Positions 35,351 through 43,352 of a DNA stretch of 64,000 nucleotides are shown one piece after another. A program made the translations under genes and the position numbers. The notes below the pieces were generated by a model. The model was not told where the DNA came from. It did not search any database and saw only the letters and a program-made list of their open reading frames with translations. How positions within the stretch are numbered: the stretch's first letter is position 1; each line of letters begins with the position of its first letter. Origin of the DNA: JAPPLB01 sp965206655 (GTDB lineage: Bacteria > Acidobacteriota > Terriglobia > Bryobacterales > UBA6623); the NCBI GenBank assembly GCA_965206655.1, contig CBDBKC010000018.1, forward strand, positions 1-64,000, written 5' to 3'.

Positions 35351-38104
35351 TTACCGACCCAGCTCGGCCTGCCAATTCAGTACCACGGTCACGGGCACCC
35401 GCCCGGACTCCCCGGCCGCTACATCGATCAGGAACCGCCGGCCGTCATTAGACACGTCGTAGTGATAGAAAATGTCAGGCCTGAGATCGTTGAACTCAGG
35501 TACGTCGAACAACGCCGAAGGTACTCCCGGCCGAAAAGTCTCCTGAGCTTCCACCTCTACGACCATCATCCGACGATCGGCGCTCAAATAGAACAGCTCC
35601 TTGCCGTCCGCACTCCAACGGGGCTGCAACCCTCCGCCCGTCGATATCTGCCATTTGCTCCCGTCAGCCGGGTACGGCTGGACGTAGATTTCGCTTTGAC
35701 CCGACTCATCTGACACATAGGTAACCCATCGGTCATCGGGCGAAAACTGACCCGTTGATTCGGCAAACTTCGTTTGAATATACGGGACGGGCTCTCTGTT
35801 GCCCTCCAGCGGCAGGACCCATAGGTCCCACCTCGTGTCGGGACTCTGCTCCCTGAAAAGAAGCAAGCTTCCATCACGGGACCAATCGAGTGGCCCCTTG
35901 ACGTTGGCTGTTTTGAGCAGAAGCTCCGGCTGACCCGCGCCGCTCGTTGCCTTCACGTAAAGATCGGCAGAGCCACCGCCTCGGGTGGAACTGAAAGCTA
36001 AGCGTGCGCCGTCTGGCGACCACGCGTGCGTCCATTCCGATGCCGGATCGAACGTGAATCTCGACATGACCTCGCGGTCCAAATCGTGAATCCAGATGTC
36101 GGTTCGAGCGGCCTCCGCAAAAAGCGAGACAGCAACTCTGTCACTATCAGGGGAAAGGCTGATGGCGCCATGCGCCGCCGGCTCGCCGACCGAGCCGAGC
36201 CGTCTACCCTGCCGGTCAAACCACACCAGTTGGTGCGAGACCCCGCCCCTTCCGCCGTATGCAAGCAGCCCGGTTTGCGAAACCGAGAAATCACTAGGAT
36301 TGGCTCCCGCGTTGGCCCTCACACCTTCCGCGATGGGAAAGGGCTGGCCGTCCAACTCCAGGCGCCTCGGATCAAACTCCTGTGCCATCAGACTGTAGTC
36401 CCGTGCGAATAGCAGATACCCCTTGGAGTGCCCTGGTGAAGGGGGTGCGTAGCGGACGGTTGTGTGGTCCCGCAGAAGTGGTACGTTCCTCTTGGATCCA
36501 GGCTCCTGGGTAGACCGATCATCCAGGCTGGCTACGTAAACCTCTCGGGACCCAATCAAGCCTGCCGCGTACAAGAAATGCGTGCCATCCGGAAGGAAAT
36601 GCGGATACCGGTGTGACACCCCCTGACCGGACTCGGCGTCGCCTAGGGTTGTGACAGGTATCGGCTCCCCGCCGGCATCTGAGACACGCTGAAGAGGGCC
36701 CGTCGCGCGAGGCGCGAAAACGATAACTCCCTTACTTCCGTCCGGTCCTTGAGCCCACGTACCGCCCCGGGGGCTTGGAGCGTCGCACAGGATTTGAGGT
36801 GCACCTCCAGTGATATCGATCTTCTTGAGCTTGTTGTTGGCAAAGAACCCGAGAAAACGGCTATCAGGCGACCAGAAGGGATGGACCACGCCTTCCGTTC
36901 CCGCCAAAGGCCGCGCTTCAAGGGAGTCCATCGCACGCACCCACAGGAGCTGAGCACCAGGCCCTGAACTCCCAATGAAAGCCAGCTTCCGCCCATCGGG
37001 GGAAATTTCTGCTGCGTGTGACCGGAAGCGGACCCCGTCGGGGGCTTGGATAGAAAAACGCGTAGCTTCAAGCGGAGGGCCGGATTCAGTGAAGTGAATG
37101 AACGCGACGGAGAGGGCGGCTACCGCCGCCAACGCGGCTACACCCCAGGAGACGCGCGCGTCGCGGGTTCGGTTATTCGCCGGAGCTGTTTGATCGGCCA
37201 CGCCTGGATGCACGGTGGTGCGACCGTGGGCTGTTGCCCCTCCTCCAGCAACAGCACCCGTCACGCTCAGCGCCCGCGAACGCCCCAAGAAGAGTTTCTG
37301 AGCCAAGGTTCGAAGATCAACAATCAGATCCGCGGCGTTTTGATAGCGGCTGCTGCCATCTTTGGCCAGGCACTTGTCGACCAGCAGCTCGAGTTCTATC
37401 GGCAGGCCTGTCCGCAACCCTGTCAGGGGCTCCGGTTCCTGGTGGACGATCTCATAAAGCAGAGCTTGGTCATACTCACCCTTGAAGGGCCGCGCGCCTG
37501 TCACCATCTCGTAGAGCACGATGCCTAGCGCCCAGATGTCGGAACGGCTATCCACCTCCATGCCCTGGGCCTGCTCGGGCGACATATAGGCGACCGTGCC
37601 CATGGTTTGGTCGGCCCTTGTGAGACGAGACGCTTCCGTCAACCGCGCCAATCCAAAATCCATGATCGTGGCGTGGCCTTTGGCATCGACCATGACATTC
37701 GCGGGTTTGATGTCGCGGTGGACAACGCCCTTCGCATGCGCCGCTTCCAGGCCCTCGGCGATTTGTCGGCCAATATCCAGAGCCTCTTTCAAAGACAACG
37801 GCCCTCGCTCGATGCGGGCTTCGAGCGGCTCCCCTTCGAGGAAGGCCATCGAGAGGAACGTTCTGCCCTCGGCCTCGTCGATCTCGTGGACGGGACAGAT
37901 ATTGGGGTGATGCAGTCCCGCCGCTGCCTTGGCCTCGCGCAGGAAGCGGGCCTTGGCTTCTTCGTCGTTGAGTAGATGCCCAGCCAGGAACTTGAGCGCG
38001 ACGGTGCGTTCGAGTTTGGTGTCCTGGGCCTTGTAGACGACACCCATGCCGCCCTCACCGAGTTTCTCGGTGATGCGGTAGTGCGAGATTGTGGCGCCTA
38101 TCAC
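35351..38104 (-). CDS. Membrane Ser/Thr protein kinase with PD40 beta-propeller sensor
   Basis: A 917-residue protein. Residues about 8-270 form a Hanks-type kinase with all landmarks: GEGGMGVVYKA, catalytic lysine in VALKFL, VVHRDIKPANVM, MDFGLARL, and YMSPEQAQG. A linker leads to one transmembrane helix at about residues 322-342 (SWGVAALAAVAALSVAFI). The outer part carries many PD40/WD40-like repeats (ISPDGRKLAFIG, WSPDSRFLGFFA, FSPDDRWVTYVSDESG). This design, cytosolic kinase with periplasmic propeller, is abundant in Acidobacteriota. Ligand and targets are unknown. Divergent from the NSS transporter across 213 bp. Remnants of a paralogue flank the neighbouring gene. Confidence 0.92.
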   Translation of the reverse strand: MIGATISHYRITEKLGEGGMGVVYKAQDTKLERTVALKFLAGHLLNDEEAKARFLREAKAAAGLHHPNICPVHEIDEAEGRTFLSMAFLEGEPLEARIERGPLSLKEALDIGRQIAEGLEAAHAKGVVHRDIKPANVMVDAKGHATIMDFGLARLTEASRLTRADQTMGTVAYMSPEQAQGMEVDSRSDIWALGIVLYEMVTGARPFKGEYDQALLYEIVHQEPEPLTGLRTGLPIELELLVDKCLAKDGSSRYQNAADLIVDLRTLAQKLFLGRSRALSVTGAVAGGGATAHGRTTVHPGVADQTAPANNRTRDARVSWGVAALAAVAALSVAFIHFTESGPPLEATRFSIQAPDGVRFRSHAAEISPDGRKLAFIGSSGPGAQLLWVRAMDSLEARPLAGTEGVVHPFWSPDSRFLGFFANNKLKKIDITGGAPQILCDAPSPRGGTWAQGPDGSKGVIVFAPRATGPLQRVSDAGGEPIPVTTLGDAESGQGVSHRYPHFLPDGTHFLYAAGLIGSREVYVASLDDRSTQEPGSKRNVPLLRDHTTVRYAPPSPGHSKGYLLFARDYSLMAQEFDPRRLELDGQPFPIAEGVRANAGANPSDFSVSQTGLLAYGGRGGVSHQLVWFDRQGRRLGSVGEPAAHGAISLSPDSDRVAVSLFAEAARTDIWIHDLDREVMSRFTFDPASEWTHAWSPDGARLAFSSTRGGGSADLYVKATSGAGQPELLLKTANVKGPLDWSRDGSLLLFREQSPDTRWDLWVLPLEGNREPVPYIQTKFAESTGQFSPDDRWVTYVSDESGQSEIYVQPYPADGSKWQISTGGGLQPRWSADGKELFYLSADRRMMVVEVEAQETFRPGVPSALFDVPEFNDLRPDIFYHYDVSNDGRRFLIDVAAGESGRVPVTVVLNWQAELGR

Positions 38105-38317
38105 GTGCTGATGATGACCCTAGCGGATTGTACGCCCCGTAAATGGCGAGAGCAAACGAGGTTTCCAACAGGCAATCTTTCGTGCCCGCCATCTCTCGCT
38201 CGGCTCGGCGTCCAAACCGCCCACAACCAGCGAGGTTCACTGCCGACGTTGTGCTATCTTGGCCTTTCGGCTCAGGCGAACGCGCCTCGGGATAGGCGGT
38301 CTTAAGGGGACGAAACG

Positions 38318-39673
38318 TTGGAGAAGCGAGCACATTGGGGTTCAAAGATGGGCTTTGTCCTGGCGGCGGCGGGTTCGGCCGTCGGGCTGGGGAACATTTG
38401 GAAGTTCCCTTATATCACGGGTGAGAACGGCGGCGGCGCATTCGTTTTGGTTTACCTGCTTTGTGTGAGCTTGGTCGGACTGCCTGTGATGGTGGCGGAG
38501 ATTCTTATCGGCCGCTCGACGCAGAGTTCGCCGGTTCGCGCCTTCCGCATCCTCGCCGGCGAACGCAGTTCCTGGCTTTCGATGGGCTGGCTGGGCGTAG
38601 CCTCGGCGTTCGTCATTCTCTCGTACTACAGCATTGTGGCCGGCTGGTCGTTGCACTTCACATACTTGTCGCTGACGGGCAACTTGGTCAATCTCGATCC
38701 GGCGGAGTTTGAGCCGTTGTTCGGAAGTGTTTACTCCTCATCCGGCCTGAATCTGGGGTGGCACGCCATCTTCATCGGGCTGACGATGTCCGTTGTGTTG
38801 GGGGGCGTCTCGAAAGGCGTTGAGCGCTGGTCGCGCATCCTGATGCCTGGGTTATTCGTCATGATGATCATCCTGCTGATCAAAGGCTTCACTCTGGACG
38901 GATTTGACCGAGCGGTGGACTTCATGTTCGGTTTCCGCACGGACAAGTTGACAGCCGCCGGCGCGTTGGAAGCGCTCGGGCATGCCTTTTTCAGTCTGAG
39001 CCTGGGGATGGGCGCGATGCTGACGTACGGCAGCTATCTCCGTAAGAGCGACGACATCATGGGCGCATCGATCACGATTACCGTGCTCGATACGGGGATC
39101 GCGATTGCGGCGTCGATGATACTGTTTCCGATCCTATTCACCCAGAACATGGAGGCGGCACAGGGCCCGGGCCTGGTTTTCATCAGTATCCCGATGGCGT
39201 TTGCTCAGATGACCGGAGGCGCTTACCTGGCGCCGATCTTCTTCGGCCTGCTGGTATTCGCTGCGCTGACAAGCGCCATCTCGATGCTGGAAGTAACGAC
39301 ATCTTCATTCATCGACGGCATGGGCTGGACGCGCAAGAAGGCGACGCTGCTTGCAGGGGGCTCGATCTTCCTGGTCGGCATCCCCTCGGCGCTGAGCGGC
39401 GGCACGGCTCTGTTCGGGGCAAATATGGAAGCCCTCGTGGGCAAGAACTGGTTCGATTCCTTTGACTATCTGGCGACCAACTGGATGCTGCCGCTCGGTG
39501 GACTGGGCATCGCTGTCTATACGGCGTGGCGCATGGATGAAGCCCTCCGCCACGACCACTTTCTTGCCGGAACCAAGCTTCGATACTTCTACAAAGCCTG
39601 GTTGTTGCTGTTGAAGTTTCTTGTGCCGGTGGCGATCGTTCTTGTCTTTCTGCACGCGGTCGGAGTGGTCTGA
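38318..39673 (+). CDS. Sodium-dependent transporter of the neurotransmitter:sodium symporter family
   Basis: A 451-residue LeuT-fold symporter with about eleven or twelve hydrophobic helices. The signature at the start is FVLAAAGSAVGLGNIWKFPY, followed by NGGGAFVLVYLL, and later SISMLEVTTS-type helices lining the substrate site. It imports an amino acid or small amine using sodium. The start is TTG 38318, eight bases after AAGGGG; no ATG precedes the conserved helix except an internal one at residue 11. Short bacterial members without extra C-terminal helix are typical. Substrate not predictable by eye. Confidence 0.92.
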   Translation: MEKRAHWGSKMGFVLAAAGSAVGLGNIWKFPYITGENGGGAFVLVYLLCVSLVGLPVMVAEILIGRSTQSSPVRAFRILAGERSSWLSMGWLGVASAFVILSYYSIVAGWSLHFTYLSLTGNLVNLDPAEFEPLFGSVYSSSGLNLGWHAIFIGLTMSVVLGGVSKGVERWSRILMPGLFVMMIILLIKGFTLDGFDRAVDFMFGFRTDKLTAAGALEALGHAFFSLSLGMGAMLTYGSYLRKSDDIMGASITITVLDTGIAIAASMILFPILFTQNMEAAQGPGLVFISIPMAFAQMTGGAYLAPIFFGLLVFAALTSAISMLEVTTSSFIDGMGWTRKKATLLAGGSIFLVGIPSALSGGTALFGANMEALVGKNWFDSFDYLATNWMLPLGGLGIAVYTAWRMDEALRHDHFLAGTKLRYFYKAWLLLLKFLVPVAIVLVFLHAVGVV

Positions 39674-39717
39674 GCCGGCACTCGTGCGACGGTCAAGCAG
39701 TTAGCCCCGGCTAGCGC

Positions 39718-40242
39718 ATGTTCTTCGAAGGCGCCGACATCGTGATCACCGAGCCGATGACGATGGTCACCGACTACATCCTCGCAATGCAGGCGGGGCT
39801 CCACGGCCGGGCGCTTCAGCGCAAAGCCCGAGAGCATCCCTCGGGGCAGGTCCGTAAGTGGATCAAGGGGTTCTACGCCGCCGGGGCCGGTGCGCTCGCG
39901 GGAGGCACGTTGCACGGCTTTCAACTGACGATGAACCGATCCGCACTTATCTTTCTTCTTTTGGTGACGGTGATCGGCGTCGTCGCGGCAGGTTTTTCCT
40001 TACTCGAAGCGGGAATCGAGTCCGCGAGGCATCCCGAGACGCACGATCCACGCCGCCTCGTATCAGGGGCGCGATGGTTAAAGACGATAGCGGTAGCGGC
40101 GGGCATGGGGGGGCTTATTGTTGTTGTCGGACCCTCGCTCCACGAGCACTTCAATCAGAACGATTTGGCGCACATCGTCTTGATGTTCGGACTTTACAGC
40201 GCTTACTGCGCCGTCACACTTCGCCACAACTTCAGCGCCTGA
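39718..40242 (+). CDS. Uncharacterised membrane protein
   Basis: A 174-residue protein with about five hydrophobic segments: VTDYILAMQAGLHG at the N-terminus, FYAAGAGALAGGTLHGF, ALIFLLLVTVIGVVAAGFSLLEAG, WLKTIAVAAGMGGLIVVVGPSL and IVLMFGLYSAYCAVTLRHNF. No family was recognised, though the early TDY and the GTLHGF motif look conserved-like. It lies between a symporter and ypdA on the same strand, 44 bases after the symporter stop. Start ATG 39718 has no strong ribosome site. Confidence 0.6.
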   Translation: MFFEGADIVITEPMTMVTDYILAMQAGLHGRALQRKAREHPSGQVRKWIKGFYAAGAGALAGGTLHGFQLTMNRSALIFLLLVTVIGVVAAGFSLLEAGIESARHPETHDPRRLVSGARWLKTIAVAAGMGGLIVVVGPSLHEHFNQNDLAHIVLMFGLYSAYCAVTLRHNFSA

Positions 40243-40287
40243 CTCGGGGCGCTGACGGATCCGATAGGGACTGGCGAACCCGGTAGA

Positions 40288-41325
40288 ATGAAAATTCCTC
40301 TCGTCTTGCCGTCGATGCCGCAGTCCCCTCCCCAACCAAGCGAATCCGTGGACGTAGCAGTGATCGGCGCCGGCCCGACTGGGCTTTCCTGCGCGATCGA
40401 ACTGAAGCGCCGTGGCGTGGGCGCTGTCGTGTTCGACAAAGGGTGCGTCGTCAACTCTCTCTACCACTACCCGACGCAGATGACGTTCTTCACGACGCCA
40501 GAGCTGCTTGAGATCGGCGATCTACCGATGACTGCCGTCCGCGAAAAACCGACCCGCGCCGAGGCGCTGAAGTACTACCGCCGCGCCGCCGAACACTACG
40601 AACTCGACATCCGCCAGTACGAGTGTGTTGACGACGTACAGGGCGACGACAGGGAATTCTCGGTTCTCTCAACGGATCGCAAAAGTGAAGCCCGCCGCTA
40701 CCAGGCGCGGAAGATTATCATCGCCACCGGCTACTACGACATCCCCGTGATGATGAACGTGCCGGGCGAGGAACTGCCGAAGGTACTCCACTATTACAAA
40801 GAGCCGCACCCCTTCTACAATTGCGATGTCGCCATCATCGGCGCGAAGAATTCAGCGGCGATCACGGCCCTCGAAGTCTACCGCGCCGGTGGACGCGTCA
40901 CACTCATCTACCGCGATGCGGAGTTGAGCAGCAGGATCAAGTACTGGATTCTGCCCGACATCACGAACCGCATCAAGAATAGTGAGATCGCAGCCTACCC
41001 GGCATCGAGCGTTCTCGACATCACCATAGACACCATTCGCATTGCGACCCCCGATGGCGAAAAGACATTGAAGAATGACTTCGTGCTTGCGATGACCGGC
41101 TACTCGCCGGACCTGGAGTTCCTGAAGCGGGTCGGCATCACGCTCGAAACCGAAACACAGAAACCGCGCACGAACGCCGACACGCTTGAAAGCGAACGTC
41201 CCGGCGTGTACCTGGCGGGTGTGATCGTCGCGGGCATGCACACCAACGAGATCTTCATCGAGAACGGACGCTTTCACGGAATCGCCATCGCCGACGACAT
41301 CGCCGGTCGCTTGGCACAGGCATAG
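40288..41325 (+). CDS. ypdA: YpdA-family bacillithiol-disulfide reductase-like flavoprotein
   Basis: A 345-residue FAD/NAD(P)H oxidoreductase similar to thioredoxin reductase but without its CxxC. The FAD motif is VAVIGAGPTGLSCAIELKRRG, and the second dinucleotide motif is CDVAIIGAKNSAAITALEVYR. YpdA (Bdr) recycles bacillithiol disulfide with NADPH. A cysteine in the early loop (KGCVVNSLYHYPTQMTFF) is the expected conserved cysteine of the family. Genomic coupling with bshA 24 bases downstream strongly supports this role. The start is ATG 40288. Family confidence is high; activity is inferred. Confidence 0.9.
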   Translation: MKIPLVLPSMPQSPPQPSESVDVAVIGAGPTGLSCAIELKRRGVGAVVFDKGCVVNSLYHYPTQMTFFTTPELLEIGDLPMTAVREKPTRAEALKYYRRAAEHYELDIRQYECVDDVQGDDREFSVLSTDRKSEARRYQARKIIIATGYYDIPVMMNVPGEELPKVLHYYKEPHPFYNCDVAIIGAKNSAAITALEVYRAGGRVTLIYRDAELSSRIKYWILPDITNRIKNSEIAAYPASSVLDITIDTIRIATPDGEKTLKNDFVLAMTGYSPDLEFLKRVGITLETETQKPRTNADTLESERPGVYLAGVIVAGMHTNEIFIENGRFHGIAIADDIAGRLAQA

Positions 41326-41349
41326 GATTAAGTATCGAGACCCAGCAGA

Positions 41350-42477
41350 ATGCGCATCGGCATCACGTGCTATCCCACCTACGGCGGCAGCGGGATCGTG
41401 GCTACCGAACTCGGCATCGAGCTCGCTGAGAGGGGTCATGAAATACACTTCATCACGTACGCGAACCCGATCCGCCTGAGTTCCGAGTCTCCTCGCCTCC
41501 ATTACCACGAGGTGGAGGTGACCAATTATCCGCTGTTTCAGTACCCGCCGTACGCCTTGGCGCTCGCTTCGCGGATGGTTGAGGTGGCTGAGTCGGCGAA
41601 GCTCGACTTACTGCACGTTCACTATGCGATTCCGCACTCCATCAGCGCCCTGCTGGCGAGCCAGATGCTGGAGGGGCGCCTGCCGTTCATCACGACTCTC
41701 CACGGAACGGACGTGACACTTGTCGGCAACGACCCGTCGTACTTCCCCATCACGTCGTTCGCAATCGAACGCAGCCCTGGTGTGACGACCATCAGCGAGT
41801 ACCTGCGAAAACGTACCGTCGATGTTTTCGGCGTGAAGAATCCGATCCGCGTCATTCCGAACTTCGTGAACTGCGATCTGTATCAGGTAGTCGAGGATGC
41901 CGCGTTGAGGGCCGCGTATGCGCAGCCGGAAGAGAAGATCCTGATGCATCTGTCGAACCTTCGGGCGGTGAAGCGCCCGCTGGATTGCGTTCGGATACTA
42001 GCGCGCCTTGTTCAACACATGCCGGCGCGTCTGCTGATCGTTGGCGAGGGGCCTGAGCGAGGCGCGGCGGAATCTCTAGCCCGCGAACTCGGCGTGGAAG
42101 ACAAGGTAGAGTTTCTTGGAAAACAACTTCAGGTCGCGCCGCTGCTGGCGCTGGCGGACGTCTTTCTTTTGCCCAGTGAGCAGGAGGGCTTTGGTTTGGC
42201 GGCCTTGGAGGCGATGGCTTGCGGCGTCCCCGCGGTAGCCTCGAATGTTGGGGGCGTACCGGAACTGATCACTCATTTGAGTGACGGCATGCTGTGCCCG
42301 GTCGGTGACATCGACGCTATGGCCCAGGCCTGCCGTGATCTGCTCTCTGATCCTGAGCGGTACGAAGCCGTCTCGGGAGCGGCTCGAAAGACGGCGCTGA
42401 CCCGTTTCTGTGCCACTAAGATTATTCCGCGCTACGAGGAATACTATCGAGAGGTCTGCGACGGCGCGGCAGCATAG
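41350..42477 (+). CDS. bshA: N-acetyl-alpha-D-glucosaminyl L-malate synthase
   Basis: A 375-residue GT4 glycosyltransferase, the first enzyme of bacillithiol synthesis: it joins GlcNAc from UDP-GlcNAc to L-malate. Characteristic early residues are GITCYPTYGGSGIVATELG, then HFITYANPIRL, LHVHYAIPHSISA and TTLHGTDVTLVGNDPS. The donor-binding half has LLPSEQEGFGLAALEAMACG and VASNVGGVPELI. Full length. Follows ypdA by 24 bases, so synthesis and recycling of the thiol are probably co-transcribed. bshB and bshC are not in the window. Confidence 0.94.
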   Translation: MRIGITCYPTYGGSGIVATELGIELAERGHEIHFITYANPIRLSSESPRLHYHEVEVTNYPLFQYPPYALALASRMVEVAESAKLDLLHVHYAIPHSISALLASQMLEGRLPFITTLHGTDVTLVGNDPSYFPITSFAIERSPGVTTISEYLRKRTVDVFGVKNPIRVIPNFVNCDLYQVVEDAALRAAYAQPEEKILMHLSNLRAVKRPLDCVRILARLVQHMPARLLIVGEGPERGAAESLARELGVEDKVEFLGKQLQVAPLLALADVFLLPSEQEGFGLAALEAMACGVPAVASNVGGVPELITHLSDGMLCPVGDIDAMAQACRDLLSDPERYEAVSGAARKTALTRFCATKIIPRYEEYYREVCDGAAA

Positions 42478-42628
42478 GCCGGTCGGGAAGCGTTTCAGCG
42501 GGCGACCATAACGCGATTCAGATCGTTTGCTATATGTTTGCCAAATCGAGCACCTACGGCCTCGCTTAGTCAGCGGTGGCCCCCGCGCATTTTTGGGGGT
42601 TAGGGGGTGCTGATTCTAAAGGGGGAAG

Positions 42629-42704
42629 TGGTGAGACGGGCGGGGCTCGAACCCGCGGCCCACGGCTTAAAAGGCCGTTGCTCTACCAACTGAGCTACCG
42701 TCCC
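42629..42704 (-). tRNA. tRNA-Lys (anticodon TTT)
   Basis: A complete cloverleaf on the reverse strand: acceptor GGGACGG paired with CCGTCTC, D-arm GCTC/GAGC, anticodon stem ACGGC/GCCGT with loop CTTTTAA (anticodon TTT), and T-arm GCGGG-TTCGAGC-CCCGC. The 3' CCA is encoded (42629-42631). Seventy-six bases in all. Confidence 0.95.
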
Positions 42705-42738
42705 GGTGGGGGAAACGTCTCGGAAGGAACTGGAACTG

Positions 42739-42744
42739 ATTATA
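42739..42744 (-). promoter_or_regulatory. -10 element of the tRNA-Lys promoter
   Basis: Reverse strand TATAAT, a perfect consensus -10, lies 34 bases before the tRNA 5' end. The -35 region is poor. It sits in the short gap shared with the divergent phosphoribosyltransferase gene. Confidence 0.5.
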
Positions 42745-42785
42745 GCCGATTGCCCCTGGCGCTCCTGGTTCGGGACAATGGGTCG

Positions 42786-43352
42786 GTGGACTCGCCGAAG
42801 CTTCGCGTACTGCTTTCGGCCGAACAGATTCGGTCGCGCGTGACCGAATTGGGGGCGGCGATCGATACCGACTATCCCGAGACGGAGCGGGGGCCACGGC
42901 TGCATCTGGTGGTGGCGCTCAAAGGGGCTTGCTTCTTTGCCTCGGACTTGGCGCGCGCGATTCGGCGCGATGTTTCGATTGATTTCATCGGCGCGAGCAG
43001 CTATGGCGCCGCCACGGAAACGTCGGGGCGGATACGGATCACGAAGCATCTCGACGACGACATTGCCGGACTCGATGTCTTGCTCGTCGAGGACATTGTC
43101 GATACAGGCCTGACGGCGAAGTTCATCGAGCGCCTGCTGCTCAAGCGAGCGCCCCGCTCGTTACGAATCGTGACACTGCTTGACAAGTCGAGCCGGCGGA
43201 TTGAACCGGTGAAGCTCAGTTACGTGGGATTTGAGGTCCTTGACGAGTTCGTGGTCGGCTACGGGCTGGACTTCGACGGGCGCTACCGGAATCTGCCGGA
43301 TATTCGGGTGCTGGAAGGTGCGGACACACGCCGCCCACGCTCACTCGACTAG
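42786..43352 (+). CDS. hpt: Hypoxanthine-type purine phosphoribosyltransferase
   Basis: A 188-residue cytosolic purine salvage enzyme that forms IMP/GMP from base and PRPP. The PRPP-binding motif is VLLVEDIVDTGLTAKF, preceded by HLVVALKGACFFASDLARAI and DFIGASSYG. The open frame runs on upstream through the tRNA region, so the start must be later; GTG 42786, with GGGA about ten bases upstream, gives the family's usual length. Convergent with the TonB receptor: the two stop codons share a CTAG (43349-43352). Confidence 0.9.
   Translation: MDSPKLRVLLSAEQIRSRVTELGAAIDTDYPETERGPRLHLVVALKGACFFASDLARAIRRDVSIDFIGASSYGAATETSGRIRITKHLDDDIAGLDVLLVEDIVDTGLTAKFIERLLLKRAPRSLRIVTLLDKSSRRIEPVKLSYVGFEVLDEFVVGYGLDFDGRYRNLPDIRVLEGADTRRPRSLD

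Noticed and set aside
42576..42785. Upstream extension of the phosphoribosyltransferase frame
   Set aside because: It runs through the tRNA-Lys gene on the other strand and adds 70 residues not found in the family.
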